From Treponema sp. (lineage in GTDB: Bacteria > Spirochaetota > Spirochaetia > Treponematales > Treponemataceae), in assembly GCA_017617145.1 (NCBI GenBank), contig JAFZWX010000208.1:1-32028 (forward strand): DNA of 32,028 bases, read 5' to 3'. The position numbers and the translations under genes were made by a program. Numbering within the stretch: the stretch's first letter is position 1; every line of letters starts with the position of its first letter. Of this stretch, positions 14,448 through 22,855 are shown piece after piece. Under the pieces are notes generated by a model, which did not search any database, was not told the DNA's origin, and saw only the letters and a program-made list of their open reading frames with translations.

Positions 14448-17204
14448 TTAGTTCTGCTCCGAAAACGGATACACCTTAATAGGCTTATCTGGATCCGTGA
14501 CTACCCTGACTTTTATTTTGCCACCAATTTTTGTTTCGCGTAAAAGACCAAAGGTAGAATTGTTTGCATCACCAATTTTTATCTTAAGACTTGGTTCCAA
14601 AGGATATGTAGAAAGGAAAGCGGATGGATTAATATCAATAGGTGTTGTCTGACCATTTCCAAACGGACTTTCTTTATATACAGGTTCTCCATTAGCATCT
14701 ACCTGATTATACATGTTGTACATGAAAGTAATTGTACCATCAATTGGAAGCCTTGTATTTTCAAAAATGATAGATGCATATTTTACAGAATCCATATACT
14801 GCTGATAACCAGATGTATCTGTTGGTTCTGCACGATTAAGAAGGTCTCGTTCCTGATCTGTTTTTGTTGAAGAGCCCGAACTGCCGGAAGAACCTGATTC
14901 TTCATCACTGCTGTTCATCAAATGCATGAGATTAATTTCAATTGGTGCAGAAAGTGTAAAATTCAAATTAAGAAGCATAACTACATCTATTGAGATTGAG
15001 GTTGCACCTGCTTCTTTCATTTTTTCAAGGCTTGCCTGATTAAGAGTAATTACACCGTCTTTTGCGCCACTCAAACCAACATTATAATTAATAAATAATG
15101 TTGACTCGTTATCGGTTGTCGTCATGTTCAGAATATCAGCAAAGTTATAACCGTTATAGGCTCTAAAATCTGTTGTGATTTCTCCTGCTGCATTTTTCTG
15201 TTCAAGAGAAGGCATTGCTTCAAAACTTAAATCTCCGTTTCCTTCAGCAGAACCTATAAGATATTTTTCTACAACATTTCCTTCTTCATCTTTTGTAGGT
15301 TCAACTATTTTTTTGCCGTTTGCGTCTAACTGGTCAGTCTCCTTTCCATAATAGGCTTTAATAGTACCGCCAAATGCTGCTTCACCTTCTTTGCCTATGA
15401 AATCCTGAGGAAGATTTGCAAAAATATAAACCGGCATATTTCCAATTTGAATATTACTAAGGGATTCTGCAACATCTTCACCCAAACCTGCGAACATTGA
15501 TTTTTTGTTTATTGAAGTGTTAAGCTCACCGTTAAAATTTGCATTCTCTGGTAATTTAACATCTGCTGTTTTCCATTCAAAAACAGGTTCTATCTTTATA
15601 GAGACAGTATAAGTTTCACCAGGAGTAACATTTGAAACAGCAAGCTTTCCTTCTGCAGAACCAGGAAGATCTACTGCACCACTAATGTCAATTTTTGAAA
15701 TTGCACCTTCTCCAGCAAAAATTGTTTTTAGTATTGTGTCATCTTCGTGTTCGGCATCATCATCGTCTTCTGCAATAAATGCTAATTGCTGTTTATAATC
15801 CTCGCTGTCTTTGTCTAATCCACCATAAATTGTTTTTTTGGCTGGATTTGTAATACCCAAAGCAGAAGACTGAATATTAATACCAATATCATTATCTTCA
15901 GGAAGATTTGTTTCTGCGACAACATTAAATCCAATTTTTTTCCAGGTAATTGATTGAATATAATTTTTAACTTCACCTGGAACATCCATTTCTTGAGAAA
16001 TACTTGTTTCAAAACCTTGTGGCATTGTAATTTCGGCACTTACCTTTTCAATGCTTGCAACTACCGCAACCTTTGGTGGATTAGTAAAATCAATTGTTGC
16101 ATTTACAAGAGAAACATCTACATCTGCTGCGGCATTAATATCGGCATTCTGAAGAGTTTTTCCATTAAGTGAAGCTTGCGGATTTGCCTTATCAACATGA
16201 CAATCAAAACCTCCGGAAATATCAATAGAATAATTACTTATAACATTTTCAGACCAAGTGTCGCCAGTTGTAATTTCTACACTTAAAGAACCTTCTTCTA
16301 TAACAACATTTCCCAAATCTTCACCAAGAGCAAGAGGGAAGCTTACATTTACTGTAGGAATATTAAAGAATGATGAAGGAAGTGTGATTCCTGTAGCTGT
16401 TGCCATTTTGCTTGAAGAACTAATATAAGCTCTGAACGGTGTTGTATAATAATAAATATCACCTTCGTATTTGAGCTTCATTCCTTCGCGAGTTATAGTT
16501 TTTCCAGAAATATCAAGATATGCCCTGTTGTTTTCAAAAGTGGCTGTTGATAATGTATTTCCATCTTTATCAATTAAACTGACTCGGCCTTCTACATCTC
16601 CTCCCATAGGATTTATTAATGCGTCTGGATTTGTATCAACTACAAACTCACCAGAAGTGTATGTTACTGTATCAAAGTTCATTCCTGGAGCAAGTGTGAA
16701 ATTTACCGAAAGCTGCTTTGATAACATTCCCCAGAAAGTAACTCCGTTATTTAAGGCTCTGTTAATTGAACTTAAATCCAAGTCGCGGGTATCATTTAAG
16801 CCTGTAACGTTTGGAACTGCAAATTCTTTTTCAACTCCAAAACCTTCTTTTAAGACATTAGAGAAATCCATGTCGCCAAAAGATTTAGAAAAATCAAATT
16901 CAATTGTTGAAAGCGGCATATGTAACAAGAATTGCTGATATTTGCTTCCACTATTGTATTTATAAACCTTAAACTGTGATTCTGATCCTTCTTCTCCATT
17001 AAGCATTTTTTCAATATCCAGAAATTTTGAAAGATCAAACTTCTTGCTGATAGCTTCTGAATCTAAATTCAGAATCGGGAACTCGTAGGTTGCATCTGTT
17101 TTTACCTTTACTTCTTTTGGAATCTGCAGATTGTTAAATCCACAACCAGAAAAAATAAGCAATAACGAGAACGCCGCAAAAAGAATAGTTAGTGTTTTCT
17201 TCAT
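14448..17204 (-). CDS. Very large lipoprotein of unknown function
   Basis: A 918-residue protein. The start is ATG at 17204: AGGAG at 17213-17217 lies 8 nt upstream, better placed than for the GTG at 17213 or ATG at 17210. The signal peptide ends in LLLIFSGC21G, a spirochaete-type loose lipobox. The mature protein is beta-rich with many Asn, Asp and Thr, with acidic tracts (AEDDDDAEHEDD) and a flexible Ser/Gly linker (SGSSGSSGSS) in the last third. No known domain was recognised. Several blocks of the form 'VSFPLALGEDLGNVVIEEGS' and 'ITMPQGFETSISQEMDVPGE' suggest repeated beta-sandwich units, which I cannot prove by eye. It heads an operon with the barrel-like protein. Confidence 0.65.
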   Translation of the reverse strand: MKKTLTILFAAFSLLLIFSGCGFNNLQIPKEVKVKTDATYEFPILNLDSEAISKKFDLSKFLDIEKMLNGEEGSESQFKVYKYNSGSKYQQFLLHMPLSTIEFDFSKSFGDMDFSNVLKEGFGVEKEFAVPNVTGLNDTRDLDLSSINRALNNGVTFWGMLSKQLSVNFTLAPGMNFDTVTYTSGEFVVDTNPDALINPMGGDVEGRVSLIDKDGNTLSTATFENNRAYLDISGKTITREGMKLKYEGDIYYYTTPFRAYISSSSKMATATGITLPSSFFNIPTVNVSFPLALGEDLGNVVIEEGSLSVEITTGDTWSENVISNYSIDISGGFDCHVDKANPQASLNGKTLQNADINAAADVDVSLVNATIDFTNPPKVAVVASIEKVSAEITMPQGFETSISQEMDVPGEVKNYIQSITWKKIGFNVVAETNLPEDNDIGINIQSSALGITNPAKKTIYGGLDKDSEDYKQQLAFIAEDDDDAEHEDDTILKTIFAGEGAISKIDISGAVDLPGSAEGKLAVSNVTPGETYTVSIKIEPVFEWKTADVKLPENANFNGELNTSINKKSMFAGLGEDVAESLSNIQIGNMPVYIFANLPQDFIGKEGEAAFGGTIKAYYGKETDQLDANGKKIVEPTKDEEGNVVEKYLIGSAEGNGDLSFEAMPSLEQKNAAGEITTDFRAYNGYNFADILNMTTTDNESTLFINYNVGLSGAKDGVITLNQASLEKMKEAGATSISIDVVMLLNLNFTLSAPIEINLMHLMNSSDEESGSSGSSGSSTKTDQERDLLNRAEPTDTSGYQQYMDSVKYASIIFENTRLPIDGTITFMYNMYNQVDANGEPVYKESPFGNGQTTPIDINPSAFLSTYPLEPSLKIKIGDANNSTFGLLRETKIGGKIKVRVVTDPDKPIKVYPFSEQN

Positions 17205-17212
17205 ACGCATCA

Positions 17213-17257
17213 CTCCTATAGTGCGAGAATTATACCATACTTTTTATACTTTAACAA
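17213..17257 (-). promoter_or_regulatory. Promoter and ribosome site of the lipoprotein operon
   Basis: On the minus strand TTGTTA (17257-17252), 17-nt spacer, TATAAT (17234-17229) preceded by TGG (extended -10 form). AGGAG at 17217-17213 then sets the ATG at 17204. The promoter starts just 7 bp beyond the end of tex, so the lipoprotein operon need not depend on tex transcription. Confidence 0.6.
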
Positions 17258-17263
17258 ATTTAC

Positions 17264-19651
17264 CTACTTAGAAAAGTACGCAGCGAACGGATTGTAACTC
17301 ATTCCGTCATCATTTTTGTCGAATTTTGATGAATTTTTGTTAAAATCGGTGGTTTTTTTGGGTTTTTCGGGCGAATTGCCTTTTTTTACAACAACGACTC
17401 TTTTTTTACCGTCACTAGTTGGTGTGGAGCCCTTCGACAGGTTCATGGAACGCGACTCACCTTGCCCTATTCGACTCATGGCGTCGCTCTTTAGGGAAAG
17501 TCCAATGCGGCGGCGGTCTTTGTCAAGGCTGATGATTGTAAACTCAAATACATCGCCAACTTTTACAACTTCCATAGGATCGTTTACAAAGTTATCGCTA
17601 AGCTCACTTAAGTGAACAAGGCCAGTTTCGTGTAAGCCAATGTCAACAAATGCACCAAAGTCTACAACGTTTTTGATTTTTCCGGTTACCTTCATGCCTT
17701 CTTTTAAGTCTTCAAACTGAAGAACGCCCTTTTGCATAATTGGAGCCGGGTATCCGTCACGAGGGTCACGGTTTGGTTTTTGCAGCTCGTCTACAATGTC
17801 GCGGACAGTTGTAACACCAATATTGTATTTGGCGGCAATTTCATCAATCTTGCTTGCAGGAACTTTCTGGCCAGCCTGGATTAAAGGAAGCACTTCGCGG
17901 GCTGCATCGTAATTTTCGGGATGAACCCAGGTGTTGTCCAATGGATCTGAGCTTTCGGCAATTTTAAGGAAGCCGGCACACTGTTCAAATGCTTTTGGTC
18001 CAAGCCCCGGAACATTTTTAAGATCTTCACGGCTTGTAATTTTTCCGTTTGAGTCGCGGTAGGCAACAATTTTTTTAGCAGTTGTTGCGTTTATGCCGGA
18101 AACATATTTAAGCAATGAGTACGAAGCAGTGTTCAGGTTTACGCCAACATTATTTACAACAGAACCAACAACTTCATCAAGCTGTTCGGCAAGCTTTTTC
18201 TGATTTACGTCGTGCTGGTAAAGACCTACACCAATTGCTTTTGGGTCAATTTTTACAAGTTCACTAAGCGGGTCCTGTAAACGGCGGCCCATAGAAATTG
18301 CACCACGAATTGTAAGATCAAGGTCGGGGAATTCTTCGCGGGCAATGTCGCTTGCAGAATAAACAGAAGCACCAGATTCATCTACAACTGTGTAAACTAC
18401 ATCTGTATAATTTTCGCTTATTACGCGGCTGACGATTGCCTGAACTTCCTGACTGCCTGTTCCGTTACCAACTGCTACAACCTGAATGTCGTATTTATCT
18501 ATGGCATCGTTTATCATTTTATAAGAGCCGTCGGGGTCGGTAACCTGGAAAAACTTAAAGTAGCCAAGATATTTTCCTGTTTCATCAAGTGCGGCACATT
18601 TTGTACCGGTACGAATACCAGGGTCAATACCAAGAACGCGGCTGCCTTTAATAGGCTGGGTCATGAGCAGATTCTTGAGGTTTTCACTGAAGATTCCAAT
18701 TCCGTGCTCGTCGGCTTCGTCAGCTTCGTCACTGCGGATTTCGCGAACAACGGCTGGCGACAACAAACGAACAACTCCGTCTTCAATTGCATCTTTATGG
18801 TAAGTATTGTGAATTTCTGCATGGCGCTGAAGAGCACTTACTGCTGCGTCTACATCAACATCAATTGTAACTTCAAGAGCGCCTTCGCGTTCACCACGGT
18901 TTATTGCAAGAATGCGGTGAGGCTTTACCTGGTCAAGCGGCTCCTTGTAATCCCAGTACATTTTGTAAGTAGAAGTATTTTCGGCAACAGTTGCATCCTG
19001 ACCTTCAGGAACAATTCCTTTTGTAACAATATTTCCTGTTTTAAGATAAAGCGCGTGAACTGTATCGCGGTTTGCTGTTTCCTGGCTCACGCGTTCTGCA
19101 ATAATATCTTTTGCACCTGCAAGGGCATCGGCGGCGGATTCTACGTTGAGCTCTGCATTTTCGTTATCGGTTTTTACAAACTTTTCTGCTTCTTTTTCGC
19201 AGGCAGCGTCATCGTGGTCGGCCAAGATAAAATCGGCAAGAGGTTCCAATCCTTTTTCTGCGGCAATCATTCCGCGGGTCTTCTTCTTTTTCTTGAACGG
19301 AGCCCAAAGGTCTTCAAGTGCAGTGAGCGTTGTTGCAGACATAACAGCATTGTACAAAGTTTCTGTAAGCTTGCCCTGAGCAAAAATGCCCTTTACAATT
19401 TCAAGGCGGCGTTCTTCCAGATTATGATATGATTTATACAAATGATCGCAGTCACGAACCTGAACTTCATCAAGATTGTCGTGCTTTTCTTTACGATAGC
19501 GGCTGATAAACGGAATTGTACAGCCTTCTTCTACAAGACTGATTACCGCACTTACCTGCTGCATGCGGATATTCAGCTCACCCGCAATTTTTTTCATGAT
19601 TTCAACTTCATTAACGGCCAAAGCGTCAATGCTTTCGGTTGTGAATTCCAT
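17264..19651 (-). CDS. tex: Tex-family RNA-binding transcription accessory protein
   Basis: A 795-residue cytoplasmic protein with the full Tex layout: helical N-terminal region (IPFISRYRKEKHDNLDEVQV near 50), YqgF/RNase H-like domain (VLGIDPGIRTGTKCAALDETG near 344), helix-hairpin-helix pair (VSGINATTAKKIVAYRDSNG and LKNVPGLGPKAFEQCAGFLK, about 515-560), and a C-terminal S1 domain (GMKVTGKIKNVVDFGAFVDI through DRRRIGLSLKS, about 650-720). Tex binds nucleic acid and affects transcription. AGGTGG before the ATG is a plausible ribosome site. The tail after S1 is low-complexity, basic, and contains an in-frame palindromic repeat (17430-17454) coding for RSMNLSKGS, absent from typical Tex as far as I recall. 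Confidence 0.95.
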   Translation of the reverse strand: MEFTTESIDALAVNEVEIMKKIAGELNIRMQQVSAVISLVEEGCTIPFISRYRKEKHDNLDEVQVRDCDHLYKSYHNLEERRLEIVKGIFAQGKLTETLYNAVMSATTLTALEDLWAPFKKKKKTRGMIAAEKGLEPLADFILADHDDAACEKEAEKFVKTDNENAELNVESAADALAGAKDIIAERVSQETANRDTVHALYLKTGNIVTKGIVPEGQDATVAENTSTYKMYWDYKEPLDQVKPHRILAINRGEREGALEVTIDVDVDAAVSALQRHAEIHNTYHKDAIEDGVVRLLSPAVVREIRSDEADEADEHGIGIFSENLKNLLMTQPIKGSRVLGIDPGIRTGTKCAALDETGKYLGYFKFFQVTDPDGSYKMINDAIDKYDIQVVAVGNGTGSQEVQAIVSRVISENYTDVVYTVVDESGASVYSASDIAREEFPDLDLTIRGAISMGRRLQDPLSELVKIDPKAIGVGLYQHDVNQKKLAEQLDEVVGSVVNNVGVNLNTASYSLLKYVSGINATTAKKIVAYRDSNGKITSREDLKNVPGLGPKAFEQCAGFLKIAESSDPLDNTWVHPENYDAAREVLPLIQAGQKVPASKIDEIAAKYNIGVTTVRDIVDELQKPNRDPRDGYPAPIMQKGVLQFEDLKEGMKVTGKIKNVVDFGAFVDIGLHETGLVHLSELSDNFVNDPMEVVKVGDVFEFTIISLDKDRRRIGLSLKSDAMSRIGQGESRSMNLSKGSTPTSDGKKRVVVVKKGNSPEKPKKTTDFNKNSSKFDKNDDGMSYNPFAAYFSK
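17430..17454. repeat. CCCTTCGAC-type palindrome (family E) inside the tex coding region
   Basis: CCCTTCGACAGGTTCATGGA followed by ACGCG on the plus strand; on the coding strand it reads in frame as RSMNLSKG in the disordered tail of Tex. It is related to the elements at 13104 and 20801. Confidence 0.65.
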
Positions 19652-19673
19652 AATGTCCCACCTATAAAAAATA

Positions 19674-19742
19674 TGTCATTGCCGGGCTTGACCCGGCAAT
19701 CTTTTTTAAGAACAGATGTCCGGGTCAAGCCCGAACATGACA
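19674..19742. repeat. Inverted pair of REP-like palindromes (family D)
   Basis: Copy 1 (19674-19701) has arms ATTGCCGGG/CCCGGCAAT in reverse orientation; copy 2 (19715-19742) has arms ATGTCCGGG/CCCGAACAT. Only 13 nt separate them. The pair fills the 93-bp gap between the PilZ-like gene and tex. Copy 2 is identical over 32 nt (19711-19742) to the copy at 28131-28162. Confidence 0.85.
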
Positions 19743-19744
19743 TG

Positions 19745-20770
19745 CTATTCTTCTTTTTTTTCTTCTGACTCTTCAGTCTTTTCAGATTCCGTAGTTTCTT
19801 CTTTTTCTGTTTCTGATTCTACGTAAAGAGCAGCAATTTCAGGGTCCATTTCCTGCTCTGCTGATATTTTGACCTCTATTGCAGCTTTCGGGTCTTCTTT
19901 CGGTACAAGATCCTGTGCTTCCTGCATTTCTTTCAGATATTCTTTATTCAAAAGCTCTATACAATTAGCAGAAACCATTTCATGTAAAACAGGAACAATT
20001 ATTGCTTTAGTTTTGTCATCAAGTCCATTAGCGCCTGTAGAAGTTACAAACGAAAAAACATAAAGCAGCTTTTTTTCGTCGACCGCACGTTCCATTACAA
20101 GAATGGCATCAGACTGGAATAAATATCCTTTGAGACTAAAATGAATATCATGAATTTTTTCATAAAGTTTTATAGACAGAGGAGCATCTTCTACAAGAAT
20201 TGTAAAATGAGAAAGACTTATATCCTGCAATGAACCAAAGAAGGTATCCTTATTTTCACCATAATTAAATTTATAGGTACACGTTTTGGAACAGATGGCA
20301 CGAATTGCTTTTCGTCTTCCCTGTGCCTGATTGTTAAACAAAGTTCTTGCTATAATTTCAAAATTAAATTTTCTTTGATACTCAAGCTGTATGAATCCTT
20401 TCTGAAGTTCCAGAATCTTAAAATATATTTGTTCAATATTCTGGTTTTCAACGGCACTCTGTCTTTTAGAAAATACAATGCCAAATTGATCTCTGGTTGC
20501 TTTTTTTGTTAATAATTCCCTTATATATTCAGGCCATTTCAAATCATAAACTTCATAGTCTATATTTATATAAAGAATAACATCTTTGAACAAAGTCAGT
20601 ATACTGTTAATTTTTTTCTTGATGTCTGAACGACCATCGTTTCCTATATAATAGCATTCAAAGCCAAGTGCAAATAAATCCGTTACAAAGTTTTCGGGCA
20701 TAAGAGACAAATCTGGCAAAATAAAAAAACATTTTCTGCCTGTTATAATTTCGTTAACCGGAATGTCCAA
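19745..20770 (-). CDS. PilZ-like domain protein, possible c-di-GMP receptor
   Basis: A 341-residue soluble protein. The start is TTG at 20770, supported by AGGAG at 20777-20781 with 6-nt spacing; the next ATG is 23 codons inside. The N-terminal part (about 12-100) looks like a receiver- or Rossmann-like fold (KCFFILPD, FECYYIGNDGRSD). Residues 151-230 resemble PilZ: R152-R153-K-A-I-R157, then D183-I-S185-L-S-H188, where classical PilZ has RxxxR and (D/N)xSxxG. The final Gly is replaced by His, so c-di-GMP binding is uncertain. The last 50 residues are Glu/Lys/Thr-rich and disordered. It lies upstream of tex across a repeat pair. Confidence 0.5.
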   Translation of the reverse strand: MDIPVNEIITGRKCFFILPDLSLMPENFVTDLFALGFECYYIGNDGRSDIKKKINSILTLFKDVILYINIDYEVYDLKWPEYIRELLTKKATRDQFGIVFSKRQSAVENQNIEQIYFKILELQKGFIQLEYQRKFNFEIIARTLFNNQAQGRRKAIRAICSKTCTYKFNYGENKDTFFGSLQDISLSHFTILVEDAPLSIKLYEKIHDIHFSLKGYLFQSDAILVMERAVDEKKLLYVFSFVTSTGANGLDDKTKAIIVPVLHEMVSANCIELLNKEYLKEMQEAQDLVPKEDPKAAIEVKISAEQEMDPEIAALYVESETEKEETTESEKTEESEEKKEE

Positions 20771-20788
20771 AAGTTTCTCCTAAATCTG

Positions 20789-20834
20789 TGTCATTGCCGC
20801 GGTCCCTGAGGCTCTCGAAGGGGAACCGCCAATC
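20789..20834. repeat. Composite palindrome: family D ends around a family E core
   Basis: The outer ends TGTCATTGCC and GCCAATC match family D, but the middle (20801-20826, GGTCCCTGAGGCTCTCGAAG then GGGAAC) is family E. The whole can fold as one long imperfect hairpin. It lies between the symporter and PilZ-like genes. Confidence 0.7.
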
Positions 20835-20836
20835 TG

Positions 20837-22066
20837 TTATATAAAATGGTGAATCTTATGATGTTCAACCATTTTTGTTTTTACCGAAACTACATAACTA
20901 CCGAACATCGCTGTTACAGTATCAAACAAGGTTGCAAATGAACAGAGAATTACAGCTGCTGGTTGTAACAACAAATAACTTGTTTCAAAGCCTTTTCCAT
21001 ATTTTGTACAGATTATTGTAAGAAGAATAAAGGCGCCTCCACTAGGAATTGCTCCAAGCAGGAACGAAAGTCCAAAAGCAGTAAAGAATAACCAGGAAAT
21101 ATCATTAAATGGAATACGCAATGCTGTATACGAGCGCCAGATCATAATAAAACTGATTATTACTACAAGAGCAGAACCTCCGCGTGCGAAAACAGAAAAC
21201 AATGGATATGTAAAACCGCTTGAACGACGTTTAATTCCAAGACTTTCTTTTCCGTGGCGAATTGTAAGTGGAAGTACAAGGTTTGAATCTCCACAAATAA
21301 ATGCAAACATCATTGGTGCAAGACTTGCATACAAAACTCTATAAGGATGCGGGTCGTGACAAACAAATCTTATTATTATCGGGTAAATAATTCCTGCAAT
21401 CAGAACAAAATCACACAGAAGCATAACAACAAGTGGAGTGTAAATACCTGTTGCAAACGCAGCACGGAATGTAATTGTCCAGTTGCACATGATAGCTATT
21501 GAAAAAACAGCCAGAAGTTCTGTAAAGAAAACGGAAATATGATAAAACAACTGCGAAAGAGAATCTGCAAGTGCAAAAACCGGCTTAAATGCTGTAAGAT
21601 CACTTGCACTTTCCCAGCCGATCAAACAACCAAAAAGAAACGAAACAAGCAGGAAAGAACCTTCTTTTAATGCACTAAAGGCAGAATCAGGGAAAAGGCT
21701 TAAAATTAATGCTTTTGCATCAATTCCTGCAATTTCACCTGCAAGCTCGTTTGTAATAGGAATTCTCGGAAGCTTAATCATAAGAATAGAAAGAAGTCCT
21801 ACAAGGGCAAGCAGTAATGAAGATACTACAATAAAACCCGAAGTCCAGGCTGTAGATTTTAAAAGAATTTTGGATGTTCTGAGCTTATTAATGGAAATTA
21901 TTGCCGAAGAAAATACGATTGGCACTACAAGATATCGGCCAAACCGTATGAATAAATCTGTTAAAAAAGTTATTACCGATGTTGCAGTAACAGAGTCAAC
22001 TGGAAGAAGAACCGCAGTTATAACGCCAAGAGCGATTCCTATTAAATACTTTATCCAAACTTTCAT
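20837..22066 (-). CDS. DAACS-type dicarboxylate/amino acid:cation symporter with divergent motifs
   Basis: A 409-residue inner-membrane protein with about eight long hydrophobic segments. It matches the glutamate-transporter family in GRYLVVPIVFSSAIISI (helix 2), the HP1/TM7 region CGDSNLVLPLTIRHGKESLG...FTYPLFSVFARGGSALV, HP2 GAIPSGGAFI and helix 8 LFDTVTAMFGSYVV. Such proteins import acidic amino acids or dicarboxylates with Na+ or H+. However, the Ser-rich HP1 motif (usually SSSAATLP) reads GDSNLVLP and the NMDGTA motif reads ARGGSA, so ion coupling or substrate may differ. Start ATG at 22066; TATAAT ends 7 nt before it. It is divergent from the unknown Rossmann-like gene. Confidence 0.75.
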   Translation of the reverse strand: MKVWIKYLIGIALGVITAVLLPVDSVTATSVITFLTDLFIRFGRYLVVPIVFSSAIISINKLRTSKILLKSTAWTSGFIVVSSLLLALVGLLSILMIKLPRIPITNELAGEIAGIDAKALILSLFPDSAFSALKEGSFLLVSFLFGCLIGWESASDLTAFKPVFALADSLSQLFYHISVFFTELLAVFSIAIMCNWTITFRAAFATGIYTPLVVMLLCDFVLIAGIIYPIIIRFVCHDPHPYRVLYASLAPMMFAFICGDSNLVLPLTIRHGKESLGIKRRSSGFTYPLFSVFARGGSALVVIISFIMIWRSYTALRIPFNDISWLFFTAFGLSFLLGAIPSGGAFILLTIICTKYGKGFETSYLLLQPAAVILCSFATLFDTVTAMFGSYVVSVKTKMVEHHKIHHFI

Positions 22067-22072
22067 ATACCT

Positions 22073-22117
22073 TATTATATCATACTCTAGAATGTGAAAC
22101 TAGAGTGTGATATAATA
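22073..22117. promoter_or_regulatory. Palindromic divergent promoter region
   Basis: An 18-bp inverted repeat (22073-22090 and 22100-22117, 17 of 18 pairs; core ATCATACTCTAG) with a 9-nt centre. TATAAT is present on both strands: 22111-22116 (+) and 22079-22074 (-). Each box ends 7 nt before the start codon of its gene (22124 + and 22066 -). No good -35 box is seen on either side, which fits activation by a dimeric regulator bound at the palindrome, or a different role for the repeat. Confidence 0.6.
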
Positions 22118-22123
22118 TTTTTT

Positions 22124-22852
22124 ATGGCAGATATTTTAATCGTTGGCAAAGATTTACCAGACAACCTTGATTTTGCCGAAGCATTTGTTGCAACTCGCAA
22201 GGTTTTTTGTGTTGCTCGTGATGAAACTGAAGCAAACAATTTCGAATCACAAGGAATTATTGCTTCTACCTGGAATCAGGCTTCTGCAATTTCTTCGCGC
22301 GCTCTTATTATTAAGGCAGAAACAAAGCTTGAAGAACTAAATCAGTTTGTTTTGTTTTTTGATTCTTACTGGTTTGGTACAAAATTCGAGCTTGACCGTA
22401 CAGAAGATGTTTCTGTTGCTGTTGAAACTATGATTTCTGGTTTTCAATATTTCATAAATGAGCTGATGCTTAGACTGGAACAGCGTAAAGAACCTGTTAC
22501 AGTTGCTTTTGTAGTAAAAACTTACCCTTCTAAAGCAGAAATTGTTCATTCAGGTAATAAAAATATTAATCTTCATCCAACAAGTAATATTGTAAATGCA
22601 GCTCAACAAGCGTTTATTTCTCTGGCTGAAAATTTTGCTACTCTTGTAAGCGACAGACAATATTTATCTGTTCTTCTTGCAAAATGTGATCACACAAACG
22701 AGCTTTTTAATAGCGATAAACAGCTTGGTTCCTGGGTAAAAGAAAGCATTGGAGTTATAGAAGGCTTTAAAAATCGCCAAGGTGTTAAGCAGGCCTGTAC
22801 CTGGGTAAAGGCTGGCGGAAAGATTAGCAACGGATTTAGTTTGTTTAAGTAG
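22124..22852 (+). CDS. Uncharacterised protein, Rossmann-like (degenerate SDR-like)
   Basis: A 242-residue soluble protein. I do not recognise a family. The N-terminus (MADILIVGKDLPDNLDFAEA, then RKVFCVARDE) has alternating beta/alpha pattern of a nucleotide-binding fold; LNQFVLFFDSYWFG and VTVAFVVKTYPS could be later strands, and NAAQQAFISLAENFATLV the helix where short-chain dehydrogenases have YxxxK, which is missing. Enzyme activity is therefore doubtful. Start ATG at 22124 is preferred; GTG at 22094 lies inside the palindrome and has no ribosome site. Neither start has one, so a leaderless message is likely. It is 3 nt from the MgtC-family gene and surely co-transcribed. Confidence 0.6.
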   Translation: MADILIVGKDLPDNLDFAEAFVATRKVFCVARDETEANNFESQGIIASTWNQASAISSRALIIKAETKLEELNQFVLFFDSYWFGTKFELDRTEDVSVAVETMISGFQYFINELMLRLEQRKEPVTVAFVVKTYPSKAEIVHSGNKNINLHPTSNIVNAAQQAFISLAENFATLVSDRQYLSVLLAKCDHTNELFNSDKQLGSWVKESIGVIEGFKNRQGVKQACTWVKAGGKISNGFSLFK

Positions 22853-22855
22853 CTT

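Noticed and set aside
18704..19432. Long open frame on the plus strand opposite tex (242 codons)
   Set aside because: Antisense to a well-supported gene, Cys/Phe-rich composition typical of a reversed reading, no ribosome site or family match.
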